Assembly (NCBI GenBank): GCA_001429555.1
Contig: LMSR01000001.1
Coordinates: forward strand, 366,687-430,686
Source: Nocardioides sp. Soil797
GTDB lineage: Bacteria; Actinomycetota; Actinomycetes; Propionibacteriales; Nocardioidaceae
Direction of reading: 5' to 3'
DNA length: 64,000 nucleotides
The stretch's first letter is position 1; each line of letters begins with the position of its first letter. The position numbers were made by a program, and so were the translations under genes. The notes beneath the pieces are model-generated. The model did not search any database, was not told the DNA's origin, and saw only the letters and a list, made by a program, of their open reading frames with translations. Shown here one piece after another: positions 1 to 8,818 of this stretch.

Positions 1-1048
1 CCCAGGACCCGGTGACCACCTCGGGCTCTCCCTCCGGAATCCCTGCCATCTGGATCCATTGGGCATACCACTCGGACCAGAAGTAGGGGACGTGGTCATA
101 GGTGGTGGCTTCGTCGGGTGCCAGCAGGTTCTGCATCGCCTGCGCTCCCTGCTCGCCCGCGTTGGTCCAGTGCTCGAGGCGCAAGGTGCGGTCGAAGAGA
201 GAGCTGTGCCATCGAGCGACATCACCGGCCGCCCAGACCTGGTCGCCGGCACGGAGGCTCGCATCGGTGATGACACCGTTGTCGACGGACAGGGCGGAGG
301 ACTCCAGCCAGTCGGTCACCGGCTCCGCGCCGATGCCCACCACGACCAGGTCGGCAGGGATCGTGGTGCCGTCACTGAGCCGGACGGCCTCGACCTTGTG
401 CGTCCCGACCACCTCCTCGACGGCCACTCCGCACCGCAGGTCGGCACCGTGACGGGCGTGAAGTGCGGACAGGGCGTGCCCCGCGGTCTCGCCGACGGCG
501 CGGGTCAGGGGGATCGGCATTGCCTCGACGATGGTCACCGGCAGGTCGCGACGTCGGGCGGCCGAGGCCACCTCGGCGCCGATGAACCCGGCGCCGATGA
601 CGACGGTCCTGGCGCCCCGGTCCAGGGCCTCGCGCAGGGCGAGGGAGTCCTCCAGCGTGCGCAGGCAGTGGACGCCGCCCAGGCCCTCTGTGCCGGGCAG
701 CTGCCTGGGTCGGGCACCGGTGGCGACCAGCAGGGCGTCGTACGACAGCTCGTTGTCGCCGACGGTCAGCCGGCGGGCCTCCACATCAAGCGCGGTGGCG
801 GGTTCGCCGAGAAGGCACTCCACCTCGAGCTCGTGCAGCTCGGCGGCTCCGGGGAGAGCGGGAGTGCTCGGCTCCTTCTCGGCGTGCAGCATGTCCTTGG
901 ACAGCGGCGGCCGGTCGTAGGGCAGGTGGTTCTCGGCGCCGACCAGGGTCAGCCTGCTCCGGAAGCCGAGCTTGCGTGCCGTCTGCACCGCGCGGAGGCC
1001 GGCCAAGGAGGCGCCGACCACGACGACGTGCTCGGAGTCGGGCCTCAT
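1..1048 (-). CDS. NAD(P)H:ferredoxin reductase, FAD-dependent (3' end outside window)
   Basis: This protein would pass electrons from NAD(P)H through FAD to a small ferredoxin, and so to a P450. The translation starts MRPDSEHVVVVGASLAGLRA, with an FAD-binding GxxxxG fold at the N-terminus. A second nucleotide-binding fold (VVIGAGFIGAEVAS) lies near residue 150, and a conserved WAAGDVARW segment near residue 290 matches the class-I ferredoxin reductases of P450 and dioxygenase systems. About 349 residues are visible of roughly 400 usual; the C-terminus runs off the left edge. Its ATG overlaps the TGA of the dikinase-like gene by four bases (ATGA), so the two are translationally coupled. The likely partners are the ferredoxin at 6883 and the P450 at 5675, across the divergent promoter. 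The family is clear; the pairing is inferred. Confidence 0.88.
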   Translation of the reverse strand, partial: MRPDSEHVVVVGASLAGLRAVQTARKLGFRSRLTLVGAENHLPYDRPPLSKDMLHAEKEPSTPALPGAAELHELEVECLLGEPATALDVEARRLTVGDNELSYDALLVATGARPRQLPGTEGLGGVHCLRTLEDSLALREALDRGARTVVIGAGFIGAEVASAARRRDLPVTIVEAMPIPLTRAVGETAGHALSALHARHGADLRCGVAVEEVVGTHKVEAVRLSDGTTIPADLVVVGIGAEPVTDWLESSALSVDNGVITDASLRAGDQVWAAGDVARWHSSLFDRTLRLEHWTNAGEQGAQAMQNLLAPDEATTYDHVPYFWSEWYAQWIQMAGIPEGEPEVVTGSW

Positions 1049-2643
1049 GATGCGACCGTGCTCTGTTCCTCGGCGGCCCACTCCTCGAGCTGGGCCAGCT
1101 CCGGGAAGAGGCGTTCCTCCGTCTCGGCATCGAGGTCGGGCGCCGAGTGGTGTCCCTTCCAGACCTTGCCGCTGGTGCCGTCGATCGTGATGACCTCGCC
1201 GGCACGGACCACGACGCCGTCGGGGGACGAGAACTGGCTGTCCGTCAGCACCAGGTCCGCGGCGCCGACGACTGCCGGGATCGACCATCCGCGAGCAACC
1301 ACGGCTGCGTGGCTGACCAGTCCGCCGGTGGTGGTCAGGATGCCCACCGAGGCGGCCATGCCGGCGACGTCCTCGGGGCTGGTGTCCCGGCGGACGAGGA
1401 TCACGTCCTCCTCCGCGTCGAGTGCATCGAGCGGGTTGAGCACCACCTTGCCGGAGACGAAACCGGGAGAGGCGCCCAGGCCATGACCGACCAGGTGCTC
1501 GTCGTCGACGTTGTCGCTCGAGGCAGCGGCCTGTTCCTCACGGGCCGCGGCGCGGACGGCAGGTGACACCCGAACCAGCGCGTCCGACCTGGACAGCTTG
1601 ATGTCGGGGTCGGCCACCATCTCCACGGCGATACGTACGGCGGCGGTTGGGCAGCGCTTCCCGATGCGGGTCTGGAGCAACCAGAGGTTGCCATCCTCGA
1701 CGGTGAACTCGACGTCGCAGACATCGGTGTAGTGCTGCTCGAGGCGGTGCAACACAGTGAACAGCTCCTCCGCGGCCGCGGGCTGGTGCTCGGCCATCTC
1801 GGCGATCGCCATCGTCTTGCGGATGCCGGCCACGACGTCCTCGCCCTGGGCGCGGAGGAGGAAGTCGCCGTAGGGGCGGTTCTCCCCCGTGGAGGGGTTG
1901 CGGCTGAAGACCACGCCGGTGCCGGAGTCCTCGCCGCGGTTGCCGAAGACCATCGCCTGCACGTTGACCGCCGTGCCGAGGTTCTCGTCGATGCCTTCCT
2001 TCTCCCGGAAGGCGCGCGCCCGGTCGGAGTGCCATGAGCGGAACACCGCCTCGATGGCCTCCCTGAGCTGAACCCGTGGTTGCTCGGGAACGGGTCGGCC
2101 GGCCAACTCCGCGATGCGAGTCTTGAGCCGCTCGTTCTGTGCCTTCAACACGTCGACGTCGTCAGTCTTCAGCGGCGGCTCCAGCGCCTCCGGCTCGACG
2201 CCCATGACCGTGGTGGCATACATGGTGAGGAAGCGGTTGTAGGTGTCCCAGGCAAAGCGATCGTCGCGCGACCTGGCGGCCAGGCCGAGCACGGTCTCAT
2301 CGTTGAGGCCGAGGTTGAGGACGGTGTCCAGCATTCCCGGCATCGAGACGGCAGCGCCGCTGCGCACTGCCACCAGCATGGGGTCGAAGCCGTCGCCGAG
2401 GTGACGGCGCATCCGGTCACCCAGGCGGGTGATGTGTTCCTCGAGCTCCTGGTCGAGTTCACTCGGCCAACCTCCGGAGGAGTACTCACGGCACACGGGG
2501 ACGCTGATGGTGAACCCGGGAGGAACGGCCAGACCAAGGGAGGTGGTCATCTCAGCAAGGCCGGCGCCCTTGCCGCCGAGCAGCTCCGCCAACTCAGCGG
2601 CAGCGCAGCCGTGGTCGTGGTCGAACGTGTAGATGCGAGACAT
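1045..2643 (-). CDS. Truncated pyruvate-phosphate-dikinase-like phosphotransferase (ATP-grasp plus swivelling His domain)
   Basis: At 532 residues this is far shorter than true PPDK (about 880). The N-terminal nucleotide-binding half is well kept: GGKGAGLAEM near residue 23, SMPGMLDTVLNLGLND near 100-115, FGNRGEDSGTGV near 233, AQGEDVVAGI near 265 and LLQTRIGKR near 322. A swivelling phospho-His domain follows, with the motif TTTGGLVSHAAVVARG and the catalytic His at 445. The protein then ends: the PEP/pyruvate-binding TIM barrel is missing. It should therefore be able to take a phosphate from ATP onto His445 but needs another acceptor or partner. Related logic is known in phenylphosphate synthase, in the dikinases that phosphorylate hydroxyphenylethanones, and in rifampin phosphotransferase. 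GGAGAG lies just upstream of the ATG. It is in an operon with the ferredoxin reductase. The architecture is certain; substrate phosphorylation is inferred. Confidence 0.85.
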   Translation of the reverse strand: MSRIYTFDHDHGCAAAELAELLGGKGAGLAEMTTSLGLAVPPGFTISVPVCREYSSGGWPSELDQELEEHITRLGDRMRRHLGDGFDPMLVAVRSGAAVSMPGMLDTVLNLGLNDETVLGLAARSRDDRFAWDTYNRFLTMYATTVMGVEPEALEPPLKTDDVDVLKAQNERLKTRIAELAGRPVPEQPRVQLREAIEAVFRSWHSDRARAFREKEGIDENLGTAVNVQAMVFGNRGEDSGTGVVFSRNPSTGENRPYGDFLLRAQGEDVVAGIRKTMAIAEMAEHQPAAAEELFTVLHRLEQHYTDVCDVEFTVEDGNLWLLQTRIGKRCPTAAVRIAVEMVADPDIKLSRSDALVRVSPAVRAAAREEQAAASSDNVDDEHLVGHGLGASPGFVSGKVVLNPLDALDAEEDVILVRRDTSPEDVAGMAASVGILTTTGGLVSHAAVVARGWSIPAVVGAADLVLTDSQFSSPDGVVVRAGEVITIDGTSGKVWKGHHSAPDLDAETEERLFPELAQLEEWAAEEQSTVAS

Positions 2644-2651
2644 GAGCTCTC

Positions 2652-2671
2652 CAAATGGTCAGACCGAACTT
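2652..2671 (-). promoter_or_regulatory. Candidate operator, copy 2 of a shared 20-base motif
   Basis: Read on the minus strand the sequence is AAGTTCGGTCTGACCATTTG. It differs at three positions from AACTTCGGTCAGTCCATTTG at 3887-3906. The core GGTCTGACC is itself palindromic. The site ends 8 bases before the dikinase-like start codon and abuts the ribosome-binding site. This position would suit a repressor or a transcription start close to the gene. Confidence 0.5.
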
Positions 2672-2739
2672 CGTATGTGGCGAAGGTAACAACCGACCGC
2701 AGGGATCGGGAAGGGGAGACGGTCTGCCTCGCGGAGATA

Positions 2740-3792
2740 TCACTCGTTGGAGGGATGCGGCAGGCCTCGGCCTGCGGTCAGGCGGTGGTACATCGCGCCG
2801 GCCTGGGAGCGGTTGCTCGCGCCCAGCTTGCGCAGGAGCTTGCGCATGTGGGTCTTCGTGGTCTCCTCGCTGATGAAGAGTCGCTCGGCGATCTGGGCGT
2901 TGGTGAGCCCGTGGGCGACCAGGTGGAGCACCTCGCCCTCGCGCTCGGTGAGCACCTCCGCCCACGACGCCACGCCCATGTTCGCGGGTTGTGCCGGGTC
3001 GTGGGACTCCTGCGGCAGGAGTTGGTCGAGCTGTGCGCCGACGCTTTGGCTGAACAGCATCAGCAGGTCGCGGTCGAACTCGTCGGTGGTACCGGTGTCG
3101 GCGTTCCGGTCGAGGTGGAGGAGTCCGACCACGTGGTTCCTGGCGATGACGGGAGCGGCCACATAGGTCTGGGACTGGGTCACGTCATGGAGTTGGCGGT
3201 GCACCCGAGGATTCGTCATCGCGTCGAGAACCAGGATCGTGCGCCGACCGCGGACCACGTCGATCTCGAGGAGCTCGCGTGTGTGACGGGGGACCTGGGT
3301 GCCGGCCTCGACCACGGCGTGCGCCTCCGTGGGGCCGTTCAGCGTGTGCATCGCGTGGGGGACCCAGCGCTCGTCACGGACCCACGAGAAGAGTGCTCGT
3401 TCGTAGCCGAGCTCGACGGAGTGGATCGGGATCGAGTCGGCCAGGTCGGCGACCGAGGTGGTGGCACGCAACCTGGTCAGGCTCTCGGTCAAACGGCCCA
3501 TCATGGCGCGCTGGCGGGCGAGCTGATAGGCGAGCAGGTCGGAGCGGGCGGATCCGATGTCAATCAGTGCGCTCCGGGAGCCGTTCACGTCTCGCCCTGC
3601 CGTGGCGCCCAGGTGGGCCTGCATCACATCGAGGGCCTCGAGGGCGCTGTCGGGATCGGCCACTCGTCGTACGACGTCCGCATCGGTGGAGTCGAGATGT
3701 CTGGACGCGCGGAGGATGGCACGCACAGCGGCCTGCATGGCTGGCTCGAACTCATTGGTCGACGACACGTCGTTCACACCTCCGATCGCCAT
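2740..3792 (-). CDS. LuxR-family transcriptional regulator with GAF-like sensor region
   Basis: A DNA-binding regulator of about 350 residues. The C-terminus is a typical LuxR helix-turn-helix: LTEREGEVLHLVAHGLTNAQ, then IAERLFISEETTKTHMRKLL. The middle part (VPRHTRELLEIDVVRGRRTI and onward to VGLLHLDRNADTG) resembles a GAF ligand-binding domain. The reading frame is open to a TTG at 3888. The start given is the ATG at 3792 (MAIGG). A GTG at 3768 is also possible, because GGAGG lies ten bases before it. The gene sits upstream of the dikinase-like gene on the same strand and divergent from the P450 operon. That makes it the natural candidate to control both and to bind the repeated 20-base motif, though nothing shows this directly. 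Confidence 0.82.
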   Translation of the reverse strand: MAIGGVNDVSSTNEFEPAMQAAVRAILRASRHLDSTDADVVRRVADPDSALEALDVMQAHLGATAGRDVNGSRSALIDIGSARSDLLAYQLARQRAMMGRLTESLTRLRATTSVADLADSIPIHSVELGYERALFSWVRDERWVPHAMHTLNGPTEAHAVVEAGTQVPRHTRELLEIDVVRGRRTILVLDAMTNPRVHRQLHDVTQSQTYVAAPVIARNHVVGLLHLDRNADTGTTDEFDRDLLMLFSQSVGAQLDQLLPQESHDPAQPANMGVASWAEVLTEREGEVLHLVAHGLTNAQIAERLFISEETTKTHMRKLLRKLGASNRSQAGAMYHRLTAGRGLPHPSNE

Positions 3793-3886
3793 CGGTCCGA
3801 GCTCTGGCTTCCCTCGAAAGAGTGATTTGGCGGCCAGCAGCGCGGAATTCCTTGACGCCAGTGTGACCGTGGACACACGATGACGC

Positions 3887-3906
3887 AACTTCGGTCAGTC
3901 CATTTG
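3887..3906 (+). promoter_or_regulatory. Candidate operator, copy 1, in the divergent promoter region
   Basis: AACTTCGGTCAGTCCATTTG lies in the 147-base gap between the LuxR gene and the plus-strand operon. It ends 33 bases before the ATG at 3940. Near copies occur at 2652-2671 (minus strand) and 13219-13238 (plus strand, 30 bases before an ATG). GGAGGAG at 3929-3935 is the ribosome-binding site of the downstream gene. Confidence 0.55.
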
Positions 3907-3939
3907 CTGATCGGTTCCTTTTAGGTTTGGAGGAGTCAC

Positions 3940-4350
3940 ATGAGCGCCATCGACGCTACTGCAGAACGACAGATCGGCACCGGGATCAAGGCCTTCACCT
4001 CGTCCAACGGGGCGACCGGCAAGATCCGGTTCCTCGACTCTCCCGAGGAGGTCCTGGACTTCATCGACGGCCCCGACGTGGAGAACACCGTGGTCATCTC
4101 CCGCGGTGGCACCACGACCTTCATGTCGCCGGCACTGATGGCAGGCGTGGCCGGCCTGATCACCCTGCAAGGTGCTCCGGAGAGCCACCTCGGCATCCTC
4201 TCCCGCGAGTTCGGCATCCCGTGCGTGATGTCGACCGAGTTCACCGAGGGCATCCAGACCACTCGTGGTGAGACCATCCCGGCCGACGGCACCGCCGTGC
4301 GGCTCGACATCTCCGGAGACCAGGGCCTCGTGCACCTGGTCGAGAGCTGA
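3940..4350 (+). CDS. Stand-alone PEP-utilising-enzyme mobile (swivelling His) domain protein
   Basis: A 136-residue protein made almost entirely of the phospho-His swivelling domain found in PPDK and PEP synthase. The key stretch is GLITLQGAPESHLGILSREF followed by GIPCV. It corresponds to the family pattern TxGGxxSHxAxxAR-x-xGIPxV, and His83 is the predicted phosphoryl carrier. It has no ATP-grasp domain, so it would need one supplied in trans, most simply by the dikinase-like protein at 1045-2643. That protein also carries its own His domain, so two carrier domains exist in one locus. A strong GGAGGAG precedes the ATG, and the next gene starts 13 bases after the stop. The fold is clear; the phosphorelay role is inferred. 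Confidence 0.8.
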   Translation: MSAIDATAERQIGTGIKAFTSSNGATGKIRFLDSPEEVLDFIDGPDVENTVVISRGGTTTFMSPALMAGVAGLITLQGAPESHLGILSREFGIPCVMSTEFTEGIQTTRGETIPADGTAVRLDISGDQGLVHLVES

Positions 4351-4363
4351 GAAGAGGACCGTC

Positions 4364-5668
4364 ATGACTGAGACCATCGACCCGGCCAAGTACCTCGCCG
4401 CCTTCCTGGGGGAGGTGCCCCAGGGTGAACCCGGCAACGCCATGATGCGCGATCGCCTCAAGGTGCCCTTCATCGACACCACCGCTGAGAACGTGCGACG
4501 CGATCGACTCGAGACCGACGAGGTGAACAGTTGGTTGGACTACGCCGCCTGGAACCTGTGGGACTTCATCCTTGGCCGCGCCAGCGAAGGCGAGTCCGGC
4601 CTGATCCCGCGCCAGGAGTACGAGACCCTGTCGTTCGTCCAGCAGTGGAACACCTATCCGAAGTTCCAGAAGATGCTCACCGACGAGCTCGGGGTCGACG
4701 GCCTCGTGGAGCTGGCGAAGACCTCGACCCGTGAGGTCGGCACCAAGATCAATGTCACCCGCAACTGGGCCGCTTCGGTGTGCCCGATCCTGGGGCGCGG
4801 CATCGGCATCGAGCTGGAGCAGGACAGTGCGGACTCCCGACGCGAGGACCTCGAGTCGATCATCCAGTACGGCCGACGTCTCCAGAACGGCACGTGGGGC
4901 GACGGCCCGGGCTTCGTCTCGGCGCGCGGGTTCAAGGTGCCGGCGCTCGACGACGATGTGCTGATGTCCTTGGTCGACCAGGCCAAGCCGTTCGACGACC
5001 CCGAGAAGCTCCAGAAGTTCCGGGCCTTCAACGCCCGCACCGAGCTCTTCGGCTTCATGGTCCACTACGACTGCCGGGCCGGCATGGCCGACACCGGGCC
5101 CTATCCGCTGCCCGACGGCCGCGTGGCCATCGTGCGTGACCACTTCCTCAACGAGACGGCCTACCCGTGGGCCGGTGTTGCCGAGGGCATGCCCTACTGC
5201 GTGACCGAGGTGCTCATCTTCCCGGCGGACAAGGTGGGACTCGTCGTCACCGAGATCCAGACGACGTTCTCCGAGCCGTCCAACTACCTGGACCACCTCG
5301 AAGCAGGTGTGGTCTTCGCCCGCGACAGGATCGACACACCGATGGGTGAGCTCCGGGTGCTCGAGGAGGAGGAGATGGACCGCATCTCCACCCGTTGCCA
5401 GAAGGGCACCATGGAGATGTACAAGGTGCTGGCCAAGAAGTCGCACGAGGAGAAGATCCGCGACGGAGTCATGGTCTACACCCGTGAGTTCCTGCTCCCG
5501 CACGCCGCCCGGGCCGGTGTCTGGGACAAGTTCCTGGCCGAGGGCTTCGACACGCTCCACCCCAACACCGAAGCTGCCTGGCCCGTTCTGACCAGCCCAC
5601 GAGCCGCCGAGATCCTCACCCCCGTGTTGCTCTTCGGCAAGGGATTCCCGCACGTCAGCGAGGAGTGA
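4364..5668 (+). CDS. Protein of unknown function in the dikinase/P450 operon
   Basis: A 434-residue soluble protein starting MTETIDPAKYLAAFLGEVPQ; I do not recognise the family. It has no signal peptide or membrane segment. It is rich in acidic and aromatic residues, with conserved-looking blocks such as NVTRNWAASVCPILGRGIGI and FGFMVHYDCRAGMADTGPYP. It lies between the swivelling-His gene (13-base gap, AGAAGAGGA before the ATG) and the P450 (6-base gap), so it is certainly co-transcribed. In rifampin phosphotransferase and PPDK the substrate-binding domain is separate from the ATP and His domains, and both are missing that part here. This protein is therefore a reasonable candidate for the acceptor-binding subunit. 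That is inference from context only. Confidence 0.72.
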   Translation: MTETIDPAKYLAAFLGEVPQGEPGNAMMRDRLKVPFIDTTAENVRRDRLETDEVNSWLDYAAWNLWDFILGRASEGESGLIPRQEYETLSFVQQWNTYPKFQKMLTDELGVDGLVELAKTSTREVGTKINVTRNWAASVCPILGRGIGIELEQDSADSRREDLESIIQYGRRLQNGTWGDGPGFVSARGFKVPALDDDVLMSLVDQAKPFDDPEKLQKFRAFNARTELFGFMVHYDCRAGMADTGPYPLPDGRVAIVRDHFLNETAYPWAGVAEGMPYCVTEVLIFPADKVGLVVTEIQTTFSEPSNYLDHLEAGVVFARDRIDTPMGELRVLEEEEMDRISTRCQKGTMEMYKVLAKKSHEEKIRDGVMVYTREFLLPHAARAGVWDKFLAEGFDTLHPNTEAAWPVLTSPRAAEILTPVLLFGKGFPHVSEE

Positions 5669-5674
5669 AAAGTC

Positions 5675-6886
5675 ATGACGACGTACGCCGAAGGGCCGCA
5701 GGTCGACCTGATGGACCTTGCTCCCTTCATCGAGGGGCGCGAGAACGAAGTCCTGGCCGAGCTCCGCGAGCATCAGCCGCTCCACTGGAACGACGAGCCC
5801 GACGGTCCTGGCTTCTGGTCGGTCACCCGTTACGACGACGTGGTGAAGGTGGTCAGTGATCCGGCCACCTTCATCAACGGTGAGGGGACGCAGATCCTCA
5901 GCCGCAAGGTCGAGGGCAGCACCAGCACGGTCCACAACACCGACCCGCCGCGGCACGGCCCCCTGCGCAAGTTGGCCGCCCCACACCTGCGAGCGATGAA
6001 GGTCAAGGAGTGGCAGGACATCATCGACGAGTGCGTCGACACACTCCTTGACGACCTCGAGGCCAGGGGCGAGGCCGAGCTGGTGAAGACGGCGGCTGCG
6101 CTGCTTCCGATCCAGGTGCTCGGGCAGGTGCTCGGCGTTGCCCGCGAGGATTGCGACCTGCTCCTGGATTGGACCAACCGGGTGATCTCCGACGACCCGG
6201 AATACATGCGCGGTCCGGACGAGAAGGAACGCGCCCGCAACGAGATGTTCGCCTACTTCAAGGAGCTCACCGAGAAGCGACGCTCGGCGCCGGCCCATGA
6301 CCTGGTCTCGAAGTTGGTGCATGCAGAATTCCAGGGTGAGCCGTTGCCGTGGGAGGACCTGGCCGCCTACTACTTCGTGCTCGTCGGGGCTGGGAACGAG
6401 ACCACGCGCAACCTGATCACCGGCACCGTGCTGGCCTTCGACGAGTTTCCTGACCAGTGGGACAAGCTCGTGCGAGAGCCGGAGCTGCTCGGGTCGACGA
6501 TCGAGGAGATGCTGCGCTACGTCACCCCGATCCGGGCGATGCGGCGTACGGCGACTGCGGATGTCGAGCTGAACGGACAGACGATCCGGGCCGGCGACAA
6601 GGTGGTCTGCTGGTTCCAGGCCGCCAATCGGGATCCTGCGGTCTTCGAGGATCCGGACGTGGTCAAGATCGACCGGACCCCCAACGACCACGTCGGCTTC
6701 GGCTGGGGAATCCACGCCTGCATGGGGTCCCATCTGGCCCGGGCTGAGGTGTCCACCTTCTTCCGCAAGGTGCTCGAGCGGGGGATCCGCATCCGCCCGC
6801 TCGCCGAACCGGACCGGTTGCACACCAACCAGTTCAACGCCTACAAGCGACTTCAGGTTGCGATCGAGAAGGAGGACGGACGATGA
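5675..6886 (+). CDS. Cytochrome P450 monooxygenase
   Basis: A soluble bacterial class-I P450 of 403 residues, the usual length. Three diagnostic motifs are present: the I-helix oxygen-binding stretch GAGNETT at 238-244, the K-helix ExxR at Glu278/Arg281, and the haem loop FGWGIHACMG with the thiolate ligand Cys349. It should hydroxylate a small hydrophobic substrate using electrons from the ferredoxin encoded immediately downstream, whose ATG overlaps its TGA. The substrate is unknown. The neighbouring CoA-ligase, hydratase and reductase genes suggest an alicyclic, terpenoid or steroid-like compound. Neither the CYP family number nor the order of phosphorylation and hydroxylation can be told from the sequence. 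Confidence 0.95.
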   Translation: MTTYAEGPQVDLMDLAPFIEGRENEVLAELREHQPLHWNDEPDGPGFWSVTRYDDVVKVVSDPATFINGEGTQILSRKVEGSTSTVHNTDPPRHGPLRKLAAPHLRAMKVKEWQDIIDECVDTLLDDLEARGEAELVKTAAALLPIQVLGQVLGVAREDCDLLLDWTNRVISDDPEYMRGPDEKERARNEMFAYFKELTEKRRSAPAHDLVSKLVHAEFQGEPLPWEDLAAYYFVLVGAGNETTRNLITGTVLAFDEFPDQWDKLVREPELLGSTIEEMLRYVTPIRAMRRTATADVELNGQTIRAGDKVVCWFQAANRDPAVFEDPDVVKIDRTPNDHVGFGWGIHACMGSHLARAEVSTFFRKVLERGIRIRPLAEPDRLHTNQFNAYKRLQVAIEKEDGR

Positions 6887-7074
6887 AGGTCTTGGTCGAC
6901 TGGGACCTGTGTGAGGGCCACGGCCAGTGCGAGTTCGCTGCGCCCGACGTGTTCACCATCGACGACGAGGGCGACCTCGAGGTGCTCGACGAGACACCGG
7001 GCGATGAGCAGCGAGCCGCGGTGGAGCAGGCGATTCGCCGCTGCCCCACCCACGCGCTCTCCTTGGCCGACTGA
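6883..7074 (+). CDS. Small ferredoxin, 3Fe-4S type
   Basis: A 63-residue electron carrier. The cluster-binding pattern is CEGHGQC (Cys10, with His13 where a 4Fe ferredoxin has cysteine, and Cys16) plus RRCPTHA (Cys53). That is three cysteines, the layout of the 3Fe-4S ferredoxins that serve actinobacterial P450s. The start overlaps the P450 stop (ATGA). It should receive electrons from the reductase at 1-1048 and deliver them to the P450. Confidence 0.94.
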   Translation: MKVLVDWDLCEGHGQCEFAAPDVFTIDDEGDLEVLDETPGDEQRAAVEQAIRRCPTHALSLAD

Positions 7075-7168
7075 CTGTCTGGAGAGGTCGACACCACGTC
7101 GCCCGCCAACCGTGGAGTGCTTGGTGTTGCCCGGCCTAGGTTCGGGGCAGTCAGCAACAGGAGGCGCG

Positions 7169-8818
7169 ATGCTCACGGTCCGGGACAGGTACGACGACGC
7201 CGAGGTCGCGGCCTTCTATGCCGACGGTCTCTGGCGGAGGACGAGTCTCTACGGCGAAGTCGTCGCCCAGGCAGAGCGGCGGCCGGACAAGCAGTTCGTC
7301 CTCGACTCGACCAGCAGTCTCACCTTCTCCGAGTTGCGTGACCAGGCGCTGAGGATTGCCGTCGGCCTCCACCGTCTCGGCGTACGGCGTGGCGACCGGG
7401 TCGTCGTACAACTGCCGAACTGGACCGAGTTCCCGACGCTGGCGACGGCGATCTCTCGGATCGGCGCGGTCCTGGTGCCGGTGCTGCCGATCTACCGTCG
7501 TGCGGAGGTGGACTACATCGTCGGGCACGCCGAGCCGGTTCTCGCATTCACACCCGTGGAGTTCCGGCGCTTCGGGCACCTGGTCATGTTCGAGGAGCTC
7601 CGGGACCTGCCGGCGTCGACCCTGCGACACGTCGTCGCGGTGCGAGCCGACGCCGGTCTCCCGGCCGGCGTGCTGACCCTTGCTGATCTGTGCGCCGAGG
7701 GGTCGCTGACTGATCTGGAGACCGAGATCGACGGGCTCGATGCGGACCCTGATGACCCGTTCCTGATCATGTACACCTCCGGAACCACGTCCTTCCCCAA
7801 GGGCTGCCTCCACACGCTGAACACGATCCGGTCAAGCGCGCTGGTGATGGCGAAGAGCTTCGCCTACACCGATCAGGACGTGCAGTTCGGGCCGTCACCG
7901 ATCGTGCACGCCTCCGGCATGGTGCACTCGTTCCTGCTGCCCCTGGTCAACGGTGCGAGCTCCCACCTGATGGAGGTCTGGGACCCGGCCGAGGCGTTGC
8001 GTCGCATCGACGAGCACCGGATCACTGCCGCTGCGGGAGCGACCGCCTTCCTCGAGATGATGCTGCAGGCGGCCGAGCCGGGTGTCCACGATCTCACCTC
8101 GCTGCGCTACTGGGCCTGCGCCGGATCGCCGATCCCTGCGGCGGTGATCGAGCGCGCCGCCAAGGTGTTTCCCCGGACCCGCTGGCTCAGTGTCTACGGC
8201 CGGTCGGAGAACCTGCTCACCACGATGTGCCGCCTCAGTGACCCACCGGAGCGGGCGGTGACCAGTGACGGTGCCGCGCTCGCCGGGGCCACGGTGGCGA
8301 TCGTCGGTCCGGACGGGCGAGAACTACGTCGAGGTGAGGAGGGTGACATCGCCTATCGGGGTCCGAGCCACATGCTCGGCTACTACCGGGACCCCGAACA
8401 GACCTCCATGTTGTTCACTCCGTCGGGCCTGTCCATGTCGGGAGACCTCGGCCGGATGGACACCAACGGCTTCGTGCGGGTGACCGGTCGCTCCAAGGAC
8501 ATCGTCGTCCGGGGTGGCATGAACATCAGTGCCCAGGAGTTGGAGGACCACCTTGCCGGCCATCCATCGGTCAGTGCGGTGGCGGTGGTTGCGATGCCGG
8601 ACCAACGCCTCGGCGAGAAGGTCTGCGTCTATGCGGTCTCCAAGGGCGATGTGACGCTCACCCTCGACAGCATCAATGACTTCCTGCGGGGCCGAGAGGT
8701 GGCCAACCAGAAGCTCCCGGAGCACCTGGAGGTGGTCGCTGAGCTGCCGGTGACCGCGACCGGCAAGGTGCAGAAGCACCTCTTGCGCGCGGACATCCGC
8801 GAGAAGCTGGACGCCTGA
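7169..8818 (+). CDS. Acyl-CoA synthetase (AMP-forming)
   Basis: A 549-residue member of the ANL superfamily, which activates a carboxylic acid through an acyl-AMP to its CoA thioester. The P-loop-like signature YTSGTTSFPKGCLHT is near residue 200. The hinge and adenylate-binding region SGDLGRMDTNGFVRVTGRSKD is near 430, and the C-terminal catalytic lysine sits in TATGKVQKHLLR. The ATG at 7169 is chosen because ACAGGAGG lies just upstream; the frame is open further back into the ferredoxin gene. It ends by sharing an A with the next ATG (TGATG). Its presence implies that the P450 pathway ends in, or passes through, a free acid. Confidence 0.9.
   Translation: MLTVRDRYDDAEVAAFYADGLWRRTSLYGEVVAQAERRPDKQFVLDSTSSLTFSELRDQALRIAVGLHRLGVRRGDRVVVQLPNWTEFPTLATAISRIGAVLVPVLPIYRRAEVDYIVGHAEPVLAFTPVEFRRFGHLVMFEELRDLPASTLRHVVAVRADAGLPAGVLTLADLCAEGSLTDLETEIDGLDADPDDPFLIMYTSGTTSFPKGCLHTLNTIRSSALVMAKSFAYTDQDVQFGPSPIVHASGMVHSFLLPLVNGASSHLMEVWDPAEALRRIDEHRITAAAGATAFLEMMLQAAEPGVHDLTSLRYWACAGSPIPAAVIERAAKVFPRTRWLSVYGRSENLLTTMCRLSDPPERAVTSDGAALAGATVAIVGPDGRELRRGEEGDIAYRGPSHMLGYYRDPEQTSMLFTPSGLSMSGDLGRMDTNGFVRVTGRSKDIVVRGGMNISAQELEDHLAGHPSVSAVAVVAMPDQRLGEKVCVYAVSKGDVTLTLDSINDFLRGREVANQKLPEHLEVVAELPVTATGKVQKHLLRADIREKLDA

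Noticed and set aside
59..1486. A 475-codon plus-strand frame over the ferredoxin reductase and dikinase genes
   Set aside because: It is antisense to two genes with strong family motifs, and its translation has no domain.
4241..6823. An 860-codon open frame on the minus strand opposite the His-domain, unknown and P450 genes
   Set aside because: It is a GC-rich antisense shadow: the plus-strand proteins carry clear motifs, ribosome-binding sites and overlaps, while this frame has none and no recognisable domain.
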